Positions 43,051 through 53,155 of a DNA stretch of 64,000 bases are shown piece after piece. Origin of the DNA: Acanthosepion pharaonis. Taxonomy: Eukaryota > Mollusca > Cephalopoda > Sepiida > Sepiidae. The notes beneath the pieces were generated by a model. It worked only from the letters and a program-made list of their open reading frames with translations, was not told where the DNA came from and ran no database searches. A program made the position numbers and the translations under genes. The stretch lies in assembly GCA_903632075.3 (NCBI GenBank), contig CAHIKZ030000248.1, forward strand, positions 416,501 through 480,500, given 5' to 3'. Each line of letters starts with the position of its first letter. Within the stretch, counting starts at the first letter, position 1.

Positions 43051-43326
43051 GGTATTTATCAATTCACCCACAGGAATTGAATGCGGCACAAGGCCTTTTT
43101 AATGTGGGTATGTCCGAGCCCGTAGGCCCAGCCAAAATAAAACCCATCTAAACCCGTCCAAGCGGGCTAGTTCCGTCAACCTCCCCCAACGAAACCCTAC
43201 CCTTGGGAGCTTCGTCGGGTTCCTCTCTGCAAGCAGAGAGTTCGACAGACACCGACAGCTCACAAAGCACAGATACTACACTTTGATCCTAGCCACCAGG
43301 CCGAGCGGGTATTCTTTTTATTCTTT
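43051..43326 (-). mobile_element. U2 snRNA-headed SINE, complete copy
   Basis: A 276-bp element between a 16-bp direct repeat 'ttgtcatcttagaaat' (43035-43050 and 43327-43342). Reading the minus strand, positions 43305 to 43265 give 'ctcggcc', 'tggcta', 'gatcaa' and 'gtgtagtatctgt' followed by 'ctt', in the order and spacing of the 5' end of U2 snRNA (nucleotides about 8-45). The body follows: 'ctctctgcttgcagagag' stem, 'ggaacccgacgaagc', a cccg/cggg stem, 'gggcctacgggctcgg', 'acccacattaaa' and the tail 'ggccttgtgccgcattcaa'. U2 normally base-pairs with the branch site in the spliceosome; here its start is the head of a retroposon. Authentic U2 beyond nucleotide about 65, with its Sm site, is absent, so this is not a U2 gene. 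Confidence 0.88.
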
Positions 43327-43342
43327 TTGTCATCTTAGAAAT

Positions 43343-43606
43343 AGATACGGTGACAATCTGCTGTCCTTTCTCAGCTCTAAGAAGGGCAGAAAAATGTTTT
43401 AAGCAGATGATCGATTAACTTGACACACGTGGCTGGTTTCTCTGGTGGTCCCTTTTCTTCTTCTGCATCTTGAATACTTGTTTATATCCTTTTTGACAAG
43501 GCTCCCAGGCTACTAGCACAAAGCTTGGTTTTGGCTAACATCAAATGTCTCTTTGTTTCCATTTTTTTGATTGGCCTCATTTTTTTTTTTCAATGTTCCT
43601 TTTTTT

Positions 43607-43652
<46 letters not shown>

Positions 43653-44320
43653 AGTCATGCCTGGAGCCTCTTTTATTTTGGTAGATTTCTAGTCACAAAT
43701 GGTTAGACTCTGGTCCAGCAAACTTCCGCCATTTTTCAGCCAGGTTCAGTTTTTTTCTTCTTCCTCTTTTTTATTTGAGGGTTGCCTTCTCATTAATTGA
43801 GAGAGAAAAATCTATAAAAGTTTAGAGAGAGTGAAAGAAAGAGATAAGGGTCTTAAAGGAAAACACAAATTCCTGATTTTAATTAGAATTCTTTTAAATT
43901 TATATATTTTATTTTCGTGTTTAATTTTTTTTATTGGAACTCCCTACATATCTACCATTTAACTAACTTCTTACATATAAAGAATTGGTTAACTCACCAA
44001 ATCACCCTGTTAACTTTGTGTTTTTGTTAATGTAAACTGATTTTAATTGTTATTAAAACTATGTATACTGGTCATATCTATTATCATAGTGAATAAGCAT
44101 TTCCATCTTTTTCTATAAAACAAAAGTTGAAATGTGTCGATGTAACAAAAATCACAGAATAAAATTTACAAAAATTATCAAATTATTGCTGGTTTGAGTT
44201 TCATTGTTTTTTTTCTCCAAGTATTTTCCGACTTTGTTGATCCATGATTTTGTAAAATGCTGAACTTACTTTCTGATCACATTATACAATTATATTTTCA
44301 ATGGTTTTATGCACTTTGGC
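43343..44320. other. Unassigned, with (TA)n at 43611-43648
   Basis: A less AT-rich part (43340-43560) has no recognised content. A (TA)n run and T-runs follow, then AT-rich sequence. Confidence 0.5.
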
Positions 44321-44324
44321 ATGG

Positions 44325-44430
44325 CATAATGGTTAGTAAGCTTGTCATGCTATAACCATTAAAACTGAATAGTGAGTTTGATCCTCACTGGGTACTCAAT
44401 ACTTTCGGCCTTGTGCCACATCTAAGCTAT
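44325..44430 (+). mobile_element. tRNA-derived SINE sharing the U2-SINE tail
   Basis: 'tggcataatggttag' fits a Pol III A box and 'gagtttgatcctcac' a B box (consensus GGTTCGANTCC). The 3' part 'ggccttgtgccacat' is the same signature that ends the U2-headed SINE body. A shared 3' end usually means both use the same partner LINE. Confidence 0.65.
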
Positions 44431-44461
44431 GTTTAGTAAATCACTATATTTTCAATGGTTT

Positions 44462-44700
44462 TAAGGAGGCATGGTGGAGTAATGGATAGCAGCTCAGATT
44501 GCCAAATCGGAGAGCCAAGTTCAAATTCCAGTCTGATCCATTACATTCACTTACATGCTAATATTGTTATGGTATAAATCCTCTTCTTCTCCCTTAAGCT
44601 ATGGGTAAATAGCAGGAAAGACTGAGTTTTATAGTGTTGGGTGGCAACCAGTCTAGGAGAAGGAAAACTCTGAATTCAAAACTGTATGTAGTCCTGGTGT
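44462..44700 (+). mobile_element. tRNA-derived SINE, best copy
   Basis: 'ggcatggtggagtaatgga' (A-box region), 'agttcaaattccagtc' (B-box region), then 'ggtataaatcctcttcttct', 'tatgggtaaatagcagg', 'gtgttgggtggcaaccagtc' and the end 'actctgaattcaaaac'. Same family as 5180, 19755 and 31505. Confidence 0.82.
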
Positions 44701-44879
44701 AGCACATATTATACAGTTAAAGAAAGGATCATTCACACTGGATCGATGATCCTAACTATAGTCAAGTGATGATGAATGATTTTAATCAATTACTATAAAG
44801 AAACTGACATATTATTTCTTCAATATCATCTAAAGTGTTCCTAATTTAGGGTGAATAAAGTGATTTTTATGCATTTAGT

Positions 44880-45010
44880 TAGTAGAGAGGGTCAGCTTTA
44901 TTTACACTATTTTGATAACAATGTTTTGGATGTTGTGCCTTGCGGCCTTCATCATGTGTATATTGAGGTCAATAGCCTAATGTAAATAGTGTAAATAATG
45001 ATAACATACC
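44880..45010 (-). repeat. Penelope-like terminal repeat
   Basis: 'tttacactattttgataaca', 'atgttttggatgttgtgcct' and 'gcggccttcatcatgtg' read on minus as a UGAUGAAGGCC box and a decayed 'caaaac' box, followed on plus by 'gtaaatagtgtaaataatga' as at 58690. Confidence 0.55.
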
Positions 45011-45079
45011 AGAAATTCAGACAGATGTTAGTTTTATTCTATTTTTGCACATTTGTATTTATGGAAATAAGTCAATAAT

Positions 45080-45640
45080 TATTATAGCTGTAAGAGGCTT
45101 CCTGTAGCGGAAATGAAATGCAGACAGAGCAGCCAATTGCTACTAATAATGGTACCTGCCCCGCTGGTTAGAGACACAATGTTTAGTGTGCCATCTCTGC
45201 AGAACAGAGCCAGTGCAAACCCTGGAATGTCTGGTTATGAAGAAAGAAAGTGTTTACCAGGTTCCCCATGAGATAGTCAGGACAGTGAACTGAGTGGTGT
45301 CATCTATGCAAATGATTCCTTTACTAGCCGACTCCTAAAGTTTTAGGTTCCATAAAAGCAAGCATATTTTCCAGGAAGATATAGAGTTTGGCAGTACGGT
45401 GTATTGATTGCACAATCAGATTGCCATGCATTACCAAGGATTTTGTTTGTGTTACCCAGCGTAGTTTCAAATTTGTTCATCCCTGTTTGTGCTTCCAGTG
45501 TCTCAGCTGTCTTCGTCCCATACGTGTGGTATTCCCATGTCAAAGTCTTGTCCGTGCCTTGCTCGTTGTGATCCAGTGTTTGATTCAGGTGCTGCTGAAT
45601 TTTCCATCCCATTTTCATTGGCAGATAGCCAACCAATAAG
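45080..45640 (-). pseudogene. GC-richer degraded coding-like patch of unknown origin
   Basis: The minus strand is open for 97 codons (45636-45343). Continuing towards 45090 in a shifted frame gives further open, coding-like sequence with cysteines and a W-L-C tripeptide. The mix of C, P, G and aromatic residues is unlike the low-complexity frames around it. The W-L-C...G pattern faintly recalls retroviral-type envelope glycoproteins, which some LTR elements carry, but no fusion peptide, furin site or membrane anchor is visible. Treat as unidentified. Confidence 0.35.
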
Positions 45641-45959
45641 AAAATCCCTTCATTTCCTAAAAGGTTTAGTCACTAATTAATTATTAGATATTACTAACAA
45701 ATTTGCTGCTACTAAAAATGCTCTTTGTAATTATTACTTAATTATAATTTACCTGCCTACAGGTGCCAATTGTGAATTCCAGTTGCCTGGCTGTCAAGTT
45801 TTACAGATATTGTCTTAGTGCAGATCAATCATTTCAATGATAGTGTCATTTTTTTTTAATGCCAGGCTTAATTATTGTTTTTTTAATTCGAAAAGAGTTT
45901 CAAAAGAGAAAATGTTGGAGATCAGGCTTGGTGTTCAAGTGTTGGGGGATCAGCTTTGA

Positions 45960-46445
45960 GGTTCAATATTTCCTAACTTGTGATATCTATTCTTCTTTAT
46001 GACAGCAAATGCTGGATAATTTCCTCAAGGATGAAGAAAAGACTCAAGGCGACAGATGTGGTTCTACAGAAGGATGCTGAGGATTTTGTGGACCAAGTGT
46101 GTGAGCAACGATGAGGTCTTGGAGAGGATTCAGACAAGGAGGAGGCTCATGTTTAACATCAGGAAGAGGCAGCTGAGGTTTCTGGGACACGTAATGAAGA
46201 AGGAGGGCCTTGAGAATTAGATACTCACGAGTCGAATAGAGGGAAAGAGAAACACGGGAAAGCAGCATGAATAGAGGGAAAGAGAGACAAGGGAAAGCAG
46301 TGGGTGACATTCCTGGTGGACTTGAGCAGGTGGGTGACAGAACCTGGTCTGGGAGAAATAGTAAAGGGAAGGAACTTGTTGAGAGCTGCAAGGGATAGAG
46401 GGAGGTGGAGAGCCATGATCGCCTACGTCCTGAAAGGACAGGCAC
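45960..46445 (+). pseudogene. LINE-B C-terminal fragment, GC-richer copy
   Basis: Ordered LINE-B landmarks: 'tatgacagcaaatgctgg', 'gttctacagaaggatgctga', 'catcaggaagaggcagctga' (I-R-K-R-Q-L), 'tttctgggacacgtaatga' (F-L-G-H-V-M) and the terminal 'gagccatgatcgcc'. It carries a short tandem 'gaatagagggaaagagagac' (about 46228-46290). Higher GC than other copies suggests a separate subfamily. Confidence 0.85.
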
Positions 46446-47305
46446 ATAAAAAAAAAGAAATTGGCTCTTGAGAGAAAGAGAAACTGACAGACAAAATGAT
46501 AATGGTAGGCGTGAAAGTAAGAAGCCTGATTGTAAGTTTAAAGAGAAAAGGTGGCACTGGAGGTGAAGTGAAATTTTTGGCTGAGTGATGGGATAGATAT
46601 GTGAAGCTTGGTGATGGGGCAAAGGGAAATTGGTGGAAAGAGAATTTGATTGAGCCGATGCATGACATCTTTATAACCACAAAGGGTCAGTCTTTACTAC
46701 TTCATGCTTACTGGTGTCTATCTTGGGTGGCAAAACAGGAAATAATGTCTGTTAGACATCCAACCTTTTTCTCTCACTCTCTTACACTCAAACATATACA
46801 AAGAGAAAGAGAGAAAAATGTAAATGTGTATCAATTCAATTACACACTTCAGTTACTTCCATTCACACTGCGTATCACTCAGCAATGCAGGTGTACGGAC
46901 AAGTGTAACACATCTCATTTTAGTACCCACAACACAATCTCTATTTGTTGAGGTGCTATCCAAAAGTTCAGGGAATTCAAAGTGATCAATTTTGTCACCT
47001 GCAAAATTACCTGGTGTTTCCCTGGTTTCACACATCTCTCAAAGTCACTTCCTCATAAAATAAAGAACTTCATTTTTTATCAATTGTTTTTCTTGAGAAA
47101 AAGATGTAGATTATATTATTGGATCCAAATTATCAAAAAAGATCAAAAGGCAGACCAACAAGAAGCTTCATCAATCAACTCATAAAAGACACAGGAATAA
47201 AAAAAAAAAAAAAAAAACTGGGTAGAGCTATGGATGACAGAAATGTTTGAAAAGAAGGGGTCAAAAACATTAATTTTTTTTTATGATTATATGGATAGAG
47301 AGCTT
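46446..47305. other. Unassigned interval
   Basis: Continues purine-rich to about 46660, then AT-rich. An A-run lies at 47199-47217. Plus-strand frames here have no family resemblance. Confidence 0.45.
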
Positions 47306-47309
47306 TATG

Positions 47310-47440
47310 CTCCCAAAATTTTATATATGTAAAAAGATAAAGAACAGATGGGAAATGTTTATGAATCTAATATGTTTCCCTTTTATTAAAGCTTCATCAG
47401 AGAATGAAATATGAAGAAAAAGAAGTAAAAATTCTGGTAT
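47310..47440 (-). repeat. Repeat R-D single unit
   Basis: 'aaagataaagaacagatggg', 'atgtttccc', 'attaaagcttcatcagagaa' and 'gaagaaaaagaag' match the units of the array at 55850-56330. On minus it reads CUGAUGAAGCUUUAAU, then GGGAAAC. Confidence 0.7.
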
Positions 47441-48814
47441 TTTTACTTTTGTGTTGTTTGATTTTCATTAGCTAATTATGTTTCATGTAAATCAACATTA
47501 GTATAATTTGTGACATTCTAAATTCAAGAAGAGATGAAATGAGGTGCTGAGCTGAAGTTTCAAGAAATTAACTGATTCCAAGCCTACATGAAAAACTGTA
47601 ATACTGCTTTATGCATCTCAGTGTATGATAATTCTTGTTTGTGTGGGATTCAGATGATAATGAATCCTACAGAGACAAACTACAATTATTATACACTTAT
47701 ATGCATAAAGCAATATTTATGTTTTTTTTTTCTATTATCACTGTCGAATTCAAATTCATATTTGATCCCAACTCATTATATATATAAGGCAAATATTTAT
47801 ATAAGGCAAATATTAAAGACAGCAGATATTTTGTATTGATTAATTTTATTCATGCACTTTTCCAAATTAGGATATACCACAACCACACTCTCACGGAGAC
47901 TCACATGCCACCTATCAGACAACACATTAATAAGCAACATTAGGGTCATAGATCATAGTAACATTAGACAGCTACTCAAATATAATACTAAAATACTGGC
48001 AAAATCAAATAATAAAAACAGATTTATGATCCTCAAAGCAATACTCATACAAAAAAAAACATGTATAAATATAAAAACAATTATAATTTAAGAGACTCAA
48101 TGTATATAAAAATGCCATATGTGCACACATCATTTATCTTTACCTAACCTCATAAGAAAGTCAAAAGCTTCGACTATATTTCTTCCAAAATGAACTTTGG
48201 ACAATTTCTGATGAAATTTCCTCCTTATCTGAGAAGGATTATTTGTAAATAAGAAAAGTCAATCAATAAAATTAATCAACACAAAATGTCTCTGGTTTTT
48301 AATAACATTTGCCTTAAAGAATATTTGTTGCCTAAATACACAGTATATATATATATATGTTAAAATGAACATACATTTTATGCCTATTAAATTTATCAAA
48401 GATGTGAATATCGTTTGGTAAATATCATTGTTGTTGATATAAAATAGAGCTGAAATTTGTATTACATGCAAACTTTCAACTCACAGGAGTCATCCTCAGG
48501 GGTGTGAGAAAATACAGAGAAAGACAGAACATCAAATATATTTTAAACAGTCCATTCCTTAAAGTCTATTTGGATTTTGTTTGAAAATTAAATCCATTGC
48601 AATAGAAGGCAGTACGTCATATCAGCAATGTGTAATGATGAGTATTTTTTCTAGACTTGCAAGAATAAATAAATTTAATAGATATACAATGCCTGTTCTT
48701 TGAGATTTTTAATATACCTTTTGCTGTGTTTGTTAATGTGTTGGCTAATTGCACCTTGTTCAGATAAATGGCATATAAGCCAGTGAGAAAGAATGGTTGT
48801 TGTGAAACCTATAC
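47441..48814. other. AT-rich interval with one hammerhead-like motif
   Basis: At 48473-48499 the minus strand reads CUGAGGA, a 4-bp stem-loop (actc-ctgt-gagt) and GAAAG, the same arrangement as 54023-54049. The remainder, with 'tatatatatatg' near 48345, is unassigned. Confidence 0.5.
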
Positions 48815-49600
48815 CTATATAATAAATGCCAATGTCAGTGTGTCACGTTTTTTCAGCTAAAGGGACACAACTCTCAATAGCTCATCTTCTTCTATATCAT
48901 AAATGCCAATGTTACTGTGTCACACTTTCTCAATTAAAGGGACACAACTCTCTAACTTTCAATAGCTCATGTTACAGAAATTTTGGATTCACAAGTTTTC
49001 ATTACTGCAATTGTTCTTGATTTTTTAACATGTTTTTATGCAACCAATTTTTTTTGTACAATAACAATTTTTATAACTTTGAAATAAATTTGGGAATAAT
49101 TGATATGAATTGTGAAATCCAGCAAAAGTCAAACATGAAATAAAAATAATTGTTTGTACAGAAAGTTAGGACGTATGCACATCAAATTGTGTTTAAATTA
49201 AGTCGTGGCAGAAGAATTATTGTTGAACTTTTAAAAGGTAAGCTTAAATATTAATGGAATACTTAAATGCACCGATCAATTTTGACTTCTTCTGTTGTTT
49301 GTTGCCTATTGCATACGGCAGCACATTGCAAAATTTCCACCAACAAAGGAACAGCTTGCAATCAAAAGAACCAAAGCTGTAGCAAGGAAAAAAAGTCCTG
49401 TGCAAATGAGAACCCAGATCAAACAGTAGCCAGGAGATCTTCCAATGCTGAGAATATGCAAAGATTTAGGGACTCTTAAGCTCCTAAACAGACTGAAGGC
49501 CTAATCAAGAACCCTCCACAGGAGCTAGCTTAAATGTTAAACAATAGTGCAACTTTTAAGCTAGTAGCTAGTAATACATATACCTACATGCCTTATATAG
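48815..49600 (+). pseudogene. Helitron-like 5' end and N-terminal coding relic
   Basis: The region starts 'cctatataataaatgccaat', resembling the 5'-TC-TATATA start of invertebrate Helitrons, with a partial tandem of its first 75 bp (48826 and 48900), then 'caagttttcattactgcaat'. After 300 bp a frame reads N-P-D-Q-T-V-A-R-R-S-S-N-A-E-N-M (about 49411-49460), then Q-T-E-G-L and Q-E-L-A (about 49490-49530). This resembles the N-P/E-Q-x-x-A-R/R-x-x-x-A-E-x-M repeats at the N terminus of Helitron Rep-helicase proteins. The Rep and helicase domains are not here. Confidence 0.5.
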
Positions 49601-49603
49601 ATT

Positions 49604-49648
<45 letters not shown>

Positions 49649-49739
49649 GCACACACATGCACACACATAGGGTGCATTATGTAATTGGTTGAAAACAAGT
49701 TATAATATAATCTGAGTGTTGCTCTCAACTGTGAAAAAT
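49407..49739. repeat. Direct duplication, left copy
   Basis: Collinear at over 90% with 50706-51022, including 'aatgctgagaatatgcaaag', 'cctaatcaagaac', the (TA)n run (49603-49644), the 'gcacacacatgcacacacat' run and 'gcattatgtaattggttgaa'. The Tc1 relic and a SINE piece lie between the copies. Confidence 0.92.
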
Positions 49740-49844
49740 CAGATCAGATCAGCAGGGCTCAGGGTGCCATAGCTATCAAGAAACCCATTATGGAAGGTTA
49801 ATCTGCAGAAAATTTAGAGAACAAAACTGTTATGGCCGAAAAAA

Positions 49845-50449
49845 CATAAGAATATGACATTGAATGAGTGGCAAAATGTATTGTGGACAGAGGAGTCCAA
49901 ATTTGAACTTTTTGGCAATAAGAGGAGAGTGTATGTGAGAAGAAAGCCAGGAGAAAATTTTAATGATGAATATGTGGTTCCATCAGTTAAGCATTGCGGT
50001 GGATCTGTTATGGTGTGGGGGTGTTTTGTGGGGTAGAGAGGGCTGGAGATTTGATTCAGATAAAGAGAATCATAACAAAAGAACAATATCATTCAATTTT
50101 GCAAAGATACAATATACCATCTGGTTTATGCATAACTGGAAAAAAATTACCTTTCAAAAAGAAACAATCCAAAACACTCTTCTAGATTATGTCAAAAAAA
50201 CTTTGGAAATTATGACCTCAATCTCCTGACCTCTCTCACATGGAATTAGTATGGGATGAATTGGATAGGTTGGTTTGAGAAGAATATCTAAAGAGTGAGA
50301 GTGAGCTTTTTCACTGCTTGGAGAATGCATGGGAAAGTGTGTCACCTATTTTTTCAAAAACTGTTGAAAAGAATGCTAAGAATATACAAAAATATCAAAT
50401 TTTAAGCTATTTTTGAAAGAAATGCAGGGTGACCCCAAACTTTTACCTG
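49845..50449 (+). pseudogene. Tc1-like transposase relic with 3' terminal repeat
   Basis: About 49855-50036 is open and reads L-W-T-E-E-S-K-F-E-L-F, then V-K-H-C-G-G-S-V-M-V-W-G-C-F, the middle of a Tc1 DDE transposase. Family members have W-S/T-D-E-S-K, so the second catalytic aspartate is replaced by glutamate, and the usual K-H-G-G-G has a cysteine. After a stop, P-Q-S-P-D-L (about 50218) and M-E-L-V-W-D-E-L (about 50240-50262) keep the final glutamate. The right terminal repeat 'ggtgaccccaaacttttacc' ends at 50449 next to TA. The 5' terminal repeat and DNA-binding domain are missing. Transposase would cut and paste the element at TA. Confidence 0.88.
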
Positions 50450-50644
50450 TATTATATATACATATATCATGAACATGACCACAAAGTGCTGACTGTGAAA
50501 TTAAAACATTTCTATTACTATATATGAAATGAATTAAATCTGACAAATATTTTAATATATTTTCTGTTTAGAGCAGAAATGATATATTGAGAAAGAGCAT
50601 CAAAGATGTGCATTTATAAACAGTAATTTGAACTTTGCTAATCA

Positions 50645-50705
50645 GAAGTACTCCATAGCTGAATGATGGGTTCTGTATGGGATACAGGTTCGATTCCTGT
50701 CAGAG
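50645..50705 (+). mobile_element. tRNA-like SINE head fragment
   Basis: 'tagctgaatgatggg' (A-box-like) and 'caggttcgattcctgtc' (good B box) lie within 50 bp; a similar pair at 55550-55620 shares the 'gtcagagaa' end. Length and flanks do not fit an intact tRNA gene. Confidence 0.55.
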
Positions 50706-50890
50706 AACCCAGATCAAATGGTAGCCAGGAGATCTTCTAATGCTGAGAATATGCAAAGATTTAGGGACTCTTAAGTTCCTAAACAGACTGAAGGCCTAAT
50801 CAAGAACTCTCCACAGGAGCTAGCTTAAATGTGAAACAATAGTGCAACTTTTAAGCTAGTAATACATATACCTACATGCCTTATATAGAT

Positions 50891-50932
<42 letters not shown>

Positions 50933-51022
50933 TGCACACACATGCACACACATAGGGTGCATTATGTAATTGGTTGAAAACAAGTTATAATATAATCTGA
51001 GTGTTGCTTTCAACTGTGAAAA
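50706..51022. repeat. Direct duplication, right copy
   Basis: Right copy of 49407-49739, starting directly after the SINE head ('gaacccagatcaaa' in both). Confidence 0.92.
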
Positions 51023-51480
51023 AAGGTATCATATTTTCTGTCTCTGTTTACAATTGAAAGGGTCACCACTGCAGCCAAACAATCACTTTGAGAACTAATA
51101 CGAATCATTCTGCTCAGCCTGCAAATTTTGAAATACATTGCTGATGATTTAGAAGTTTTTTCCTGCAGATTTTTTTTTTAATTTGCCTGCAGATTTTGTC
51201 CATTGCATCCAAAGTTCATTGATGAGGATCCATAGATAAGAGGTTTGTCTGTAATTCAATTCAAAAATCAAATCTTGACAAAATACTTGAAATATTTATC
51301 AAAAACAGTGAAATCAATGAAATGCGCTCATGATGAATTAAAAAAAATGAAAATATATAGCAATTGAAGACATAAATTCTATGAAAAAACAAATTCTATA
51401 AAAAAAAACAACCTTCCTGCTACTGTCGTTTTACCAATTCTATCTTTTCAGGCAGTAAGCCCTATCTAGCAATAAAGTAC

Positions 51481-51522
<42 letters not shown>

Positions 51523-51775
51523 TAACTAGGTAATTGATTTAAAAATATTATAATATGAAGAAAAACAGATATTCCAAAGAAAAGATTAGAGTCTGTTTTC
51601 AGAAGCTCTGCACATAAATTCAACTAAGAAAAACAGAAAGAACTTGTTCAATTACATCATTCAAAATGTCATACTGAATTTTAAGTTCTATTAAGGACAG
51701 CCTTGATGCTACCTCAGAAGTGAATGCATGCCAGGATCAAGTGGTTTGCCATGGCAGCTTCTATCCTGACACAAG

Positions 51776-51810
<35 letters not shown>

Positions 51811-51925
51811 TACCATGCTTATGGCACTAGCTGCCAATCATAGTAACTCAGAGATAGTCAGCTTCTTAAAATTAGTCAGCACCATTGTGTTCAAGGTCAG
51901 GAATGAGATAGAGGCCTCTGAATTT
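51023..51925. other. Unassigned, with (TA)n and poly-A
   Basis: (TA)n at 51482-51519 and an A-run at 51781-51807. No family or frame recognised between them. Confidence 0.55.
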
Positions 51926-52305
51926 TTATACATCGTCTGTGGCCAAGAAAAATTCTAAGCAGTCAGGATATACCATAAGAACACCATGGATGGAGCATGT
52001 GAGTAAAAAGAAAATCTTAAAATGGAAACAGAAAGAATACTCACACAGAGAATCACAAAGAGACAACTGAAATTTCTTAGACACATAATGAGGAAGAAGG
52101 ACTTGGAAAATTTGATACTCACAAGGCATATTAAAAGCAAAAGGACAGAGGGAAGCAGAGGAGTACTTACCCAACATGCTTATGTGACTCAACATCAGAA
52201 CAGGGAGTGGGAGGAGTGGTAAAAAGACAACCATTACTAAGAGTTACAAAGGATAAGAGGTAGTGGAGAGCCATGATTGCCCATGTCCTTAAGAGACATT
52301 ACACA
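51926..52305 (+). pseudogene. LINE-B C-terminal fragment
   Basis: 'catggatggagcatgtgag', 'acaactgaaatttcttagac' (Q-L-K-F-L-R-H), 'aatttgatactcacaaggca' and the terminal 'ggtagtggagagccatgatt'. One continuous frame (about 52022-52222) keeps R-I-T-K-R-Q-L-K-F-L-R-H-I-M-R-K-K, the family's conserved block; other parts are shifted. Confidence 0.85.
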
Positions 52306-52364
52306 TAGAAAAAGCAGTCAAGTATCATAAGGATAGCTGAGTTCCTCCAGGAAGTCCAGGACAT

Positions 52365-52610
52365 TATCTAAGACCACAACACTAACAAGTGGATAAGAGT
52401 TGATGCTAACACCTTCATAGAGGTCTTGAACACCTCAATCAAACCTGAGATTGGGAGGTTGGCCCATAGGTGGATGTATATGTTCCAGCAAAACTGATCC
52501 TTCTTATATAGCTCACCTAGGTGTAGAAAGTTGAGTATTTTCACACTCATGTTACTTCCAACAGTGCATACTACCTCTCCTGATTTAAATCTTTTGGGCA
52601 CAGAAACAAG
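52365..52610 (-). repeat. Dispersed repeat R-B, copy 2
   Basis: Partner of 40080-40300. The minus frame reads P-K-R-F-K-S-G-E-V, then V-K-I-L-N-F-L-H-L-G-E-L; copy 1 has P-R-R-F-K-S-G-E-L and V-K-I-L-N-Q-L-L-L-G-E-L. Confidence 0.6.
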
Positions 52611-53009
52611 GACTCATTGAAAACCATCCTGGGGGATGTGATGGTCAACGTGAACCACGATAACAAGATCTAGATATGCAGTCATTTCCAAAGCTGCTAT
52701 ACTTGAGATTGATGATTTTTTAGACTTTCTATCATTATTTTTTGTTTTTAGCACATTTTCCAAGGGTGATTCATTTGTTTTCTTTTACAGCTTATCAACC
52801 TTTTGCAGGTTATTTAAATCCAGAAACAGTATTTAAACAGTGTGAATTACATCTACCAGCTTGTGCATTACAGAGTCTTAATAAAGAAAATATACTGCAG
52901 ATATAATTCACACTGTTTAAAAATAATCAAAACAAGGCATCTTCATGAACATTTGTATCCACTAAAATATAACATTTAAAGTTTGAATTCAGACTTGTTG
53001 CCTTACCAA
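52611..53009. other. Unassigned, with a ~22-bp inverted repeat
   Basis: 'tttaaacagtgtgaatta' (52841-52858) is inverted against 'attcacactgtttaaa' (about 52906-52921), with a 47-bp spacer. It may be a small MITE; no second copy was found. Confidence 0.6.
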
Positions 53010-53155
53010 AGCTAGAAAGTAAAGTCTACCCTTCTATTTTTGCTTCTAGTGTGGAGGAGAAAAGATAGATTGCTGCCTTTCTCAAGCATATAAATGCAAA
53101 AGTGAATTCAACAGCCTCAGGTAAAATTTGAATTCTACCTGTTAATTTGATATGC
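53010..53155 (-). mobile_element. tRNA-derived SINE fragment (minus), low similarity
   Basis: 'gtggaggagaaaagatagat', 'tttctcaagcatataaatg' and 'aaatttgaattctacct' follow the order of the SINE at 19755-20070 but are diverged. Confidence 0.45.

Noticed and set aside
43265..43312. A U2 snRNA gene
   Set aside because: Only about the first 45-65 nt resemble U2. The branch-site-interacting part is followed at once by unrelated sequence, and the Sm site and 3' stems are missing.
46044..46622. The longest open frame in the window (192 codons, minus)
   Set aside because: It is antisense to a recognisable LINE-B C terminus. Its serine/leucine/proline-rich content is the shadow of purine-rich LINE sequence.
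50645..50705. An intact tRNA gene
   Set aside because: A and B boxes are present but there is no closed acceptor stem or plausible anticodon arm; a similar piece at 55545 shows it is a SINE head.
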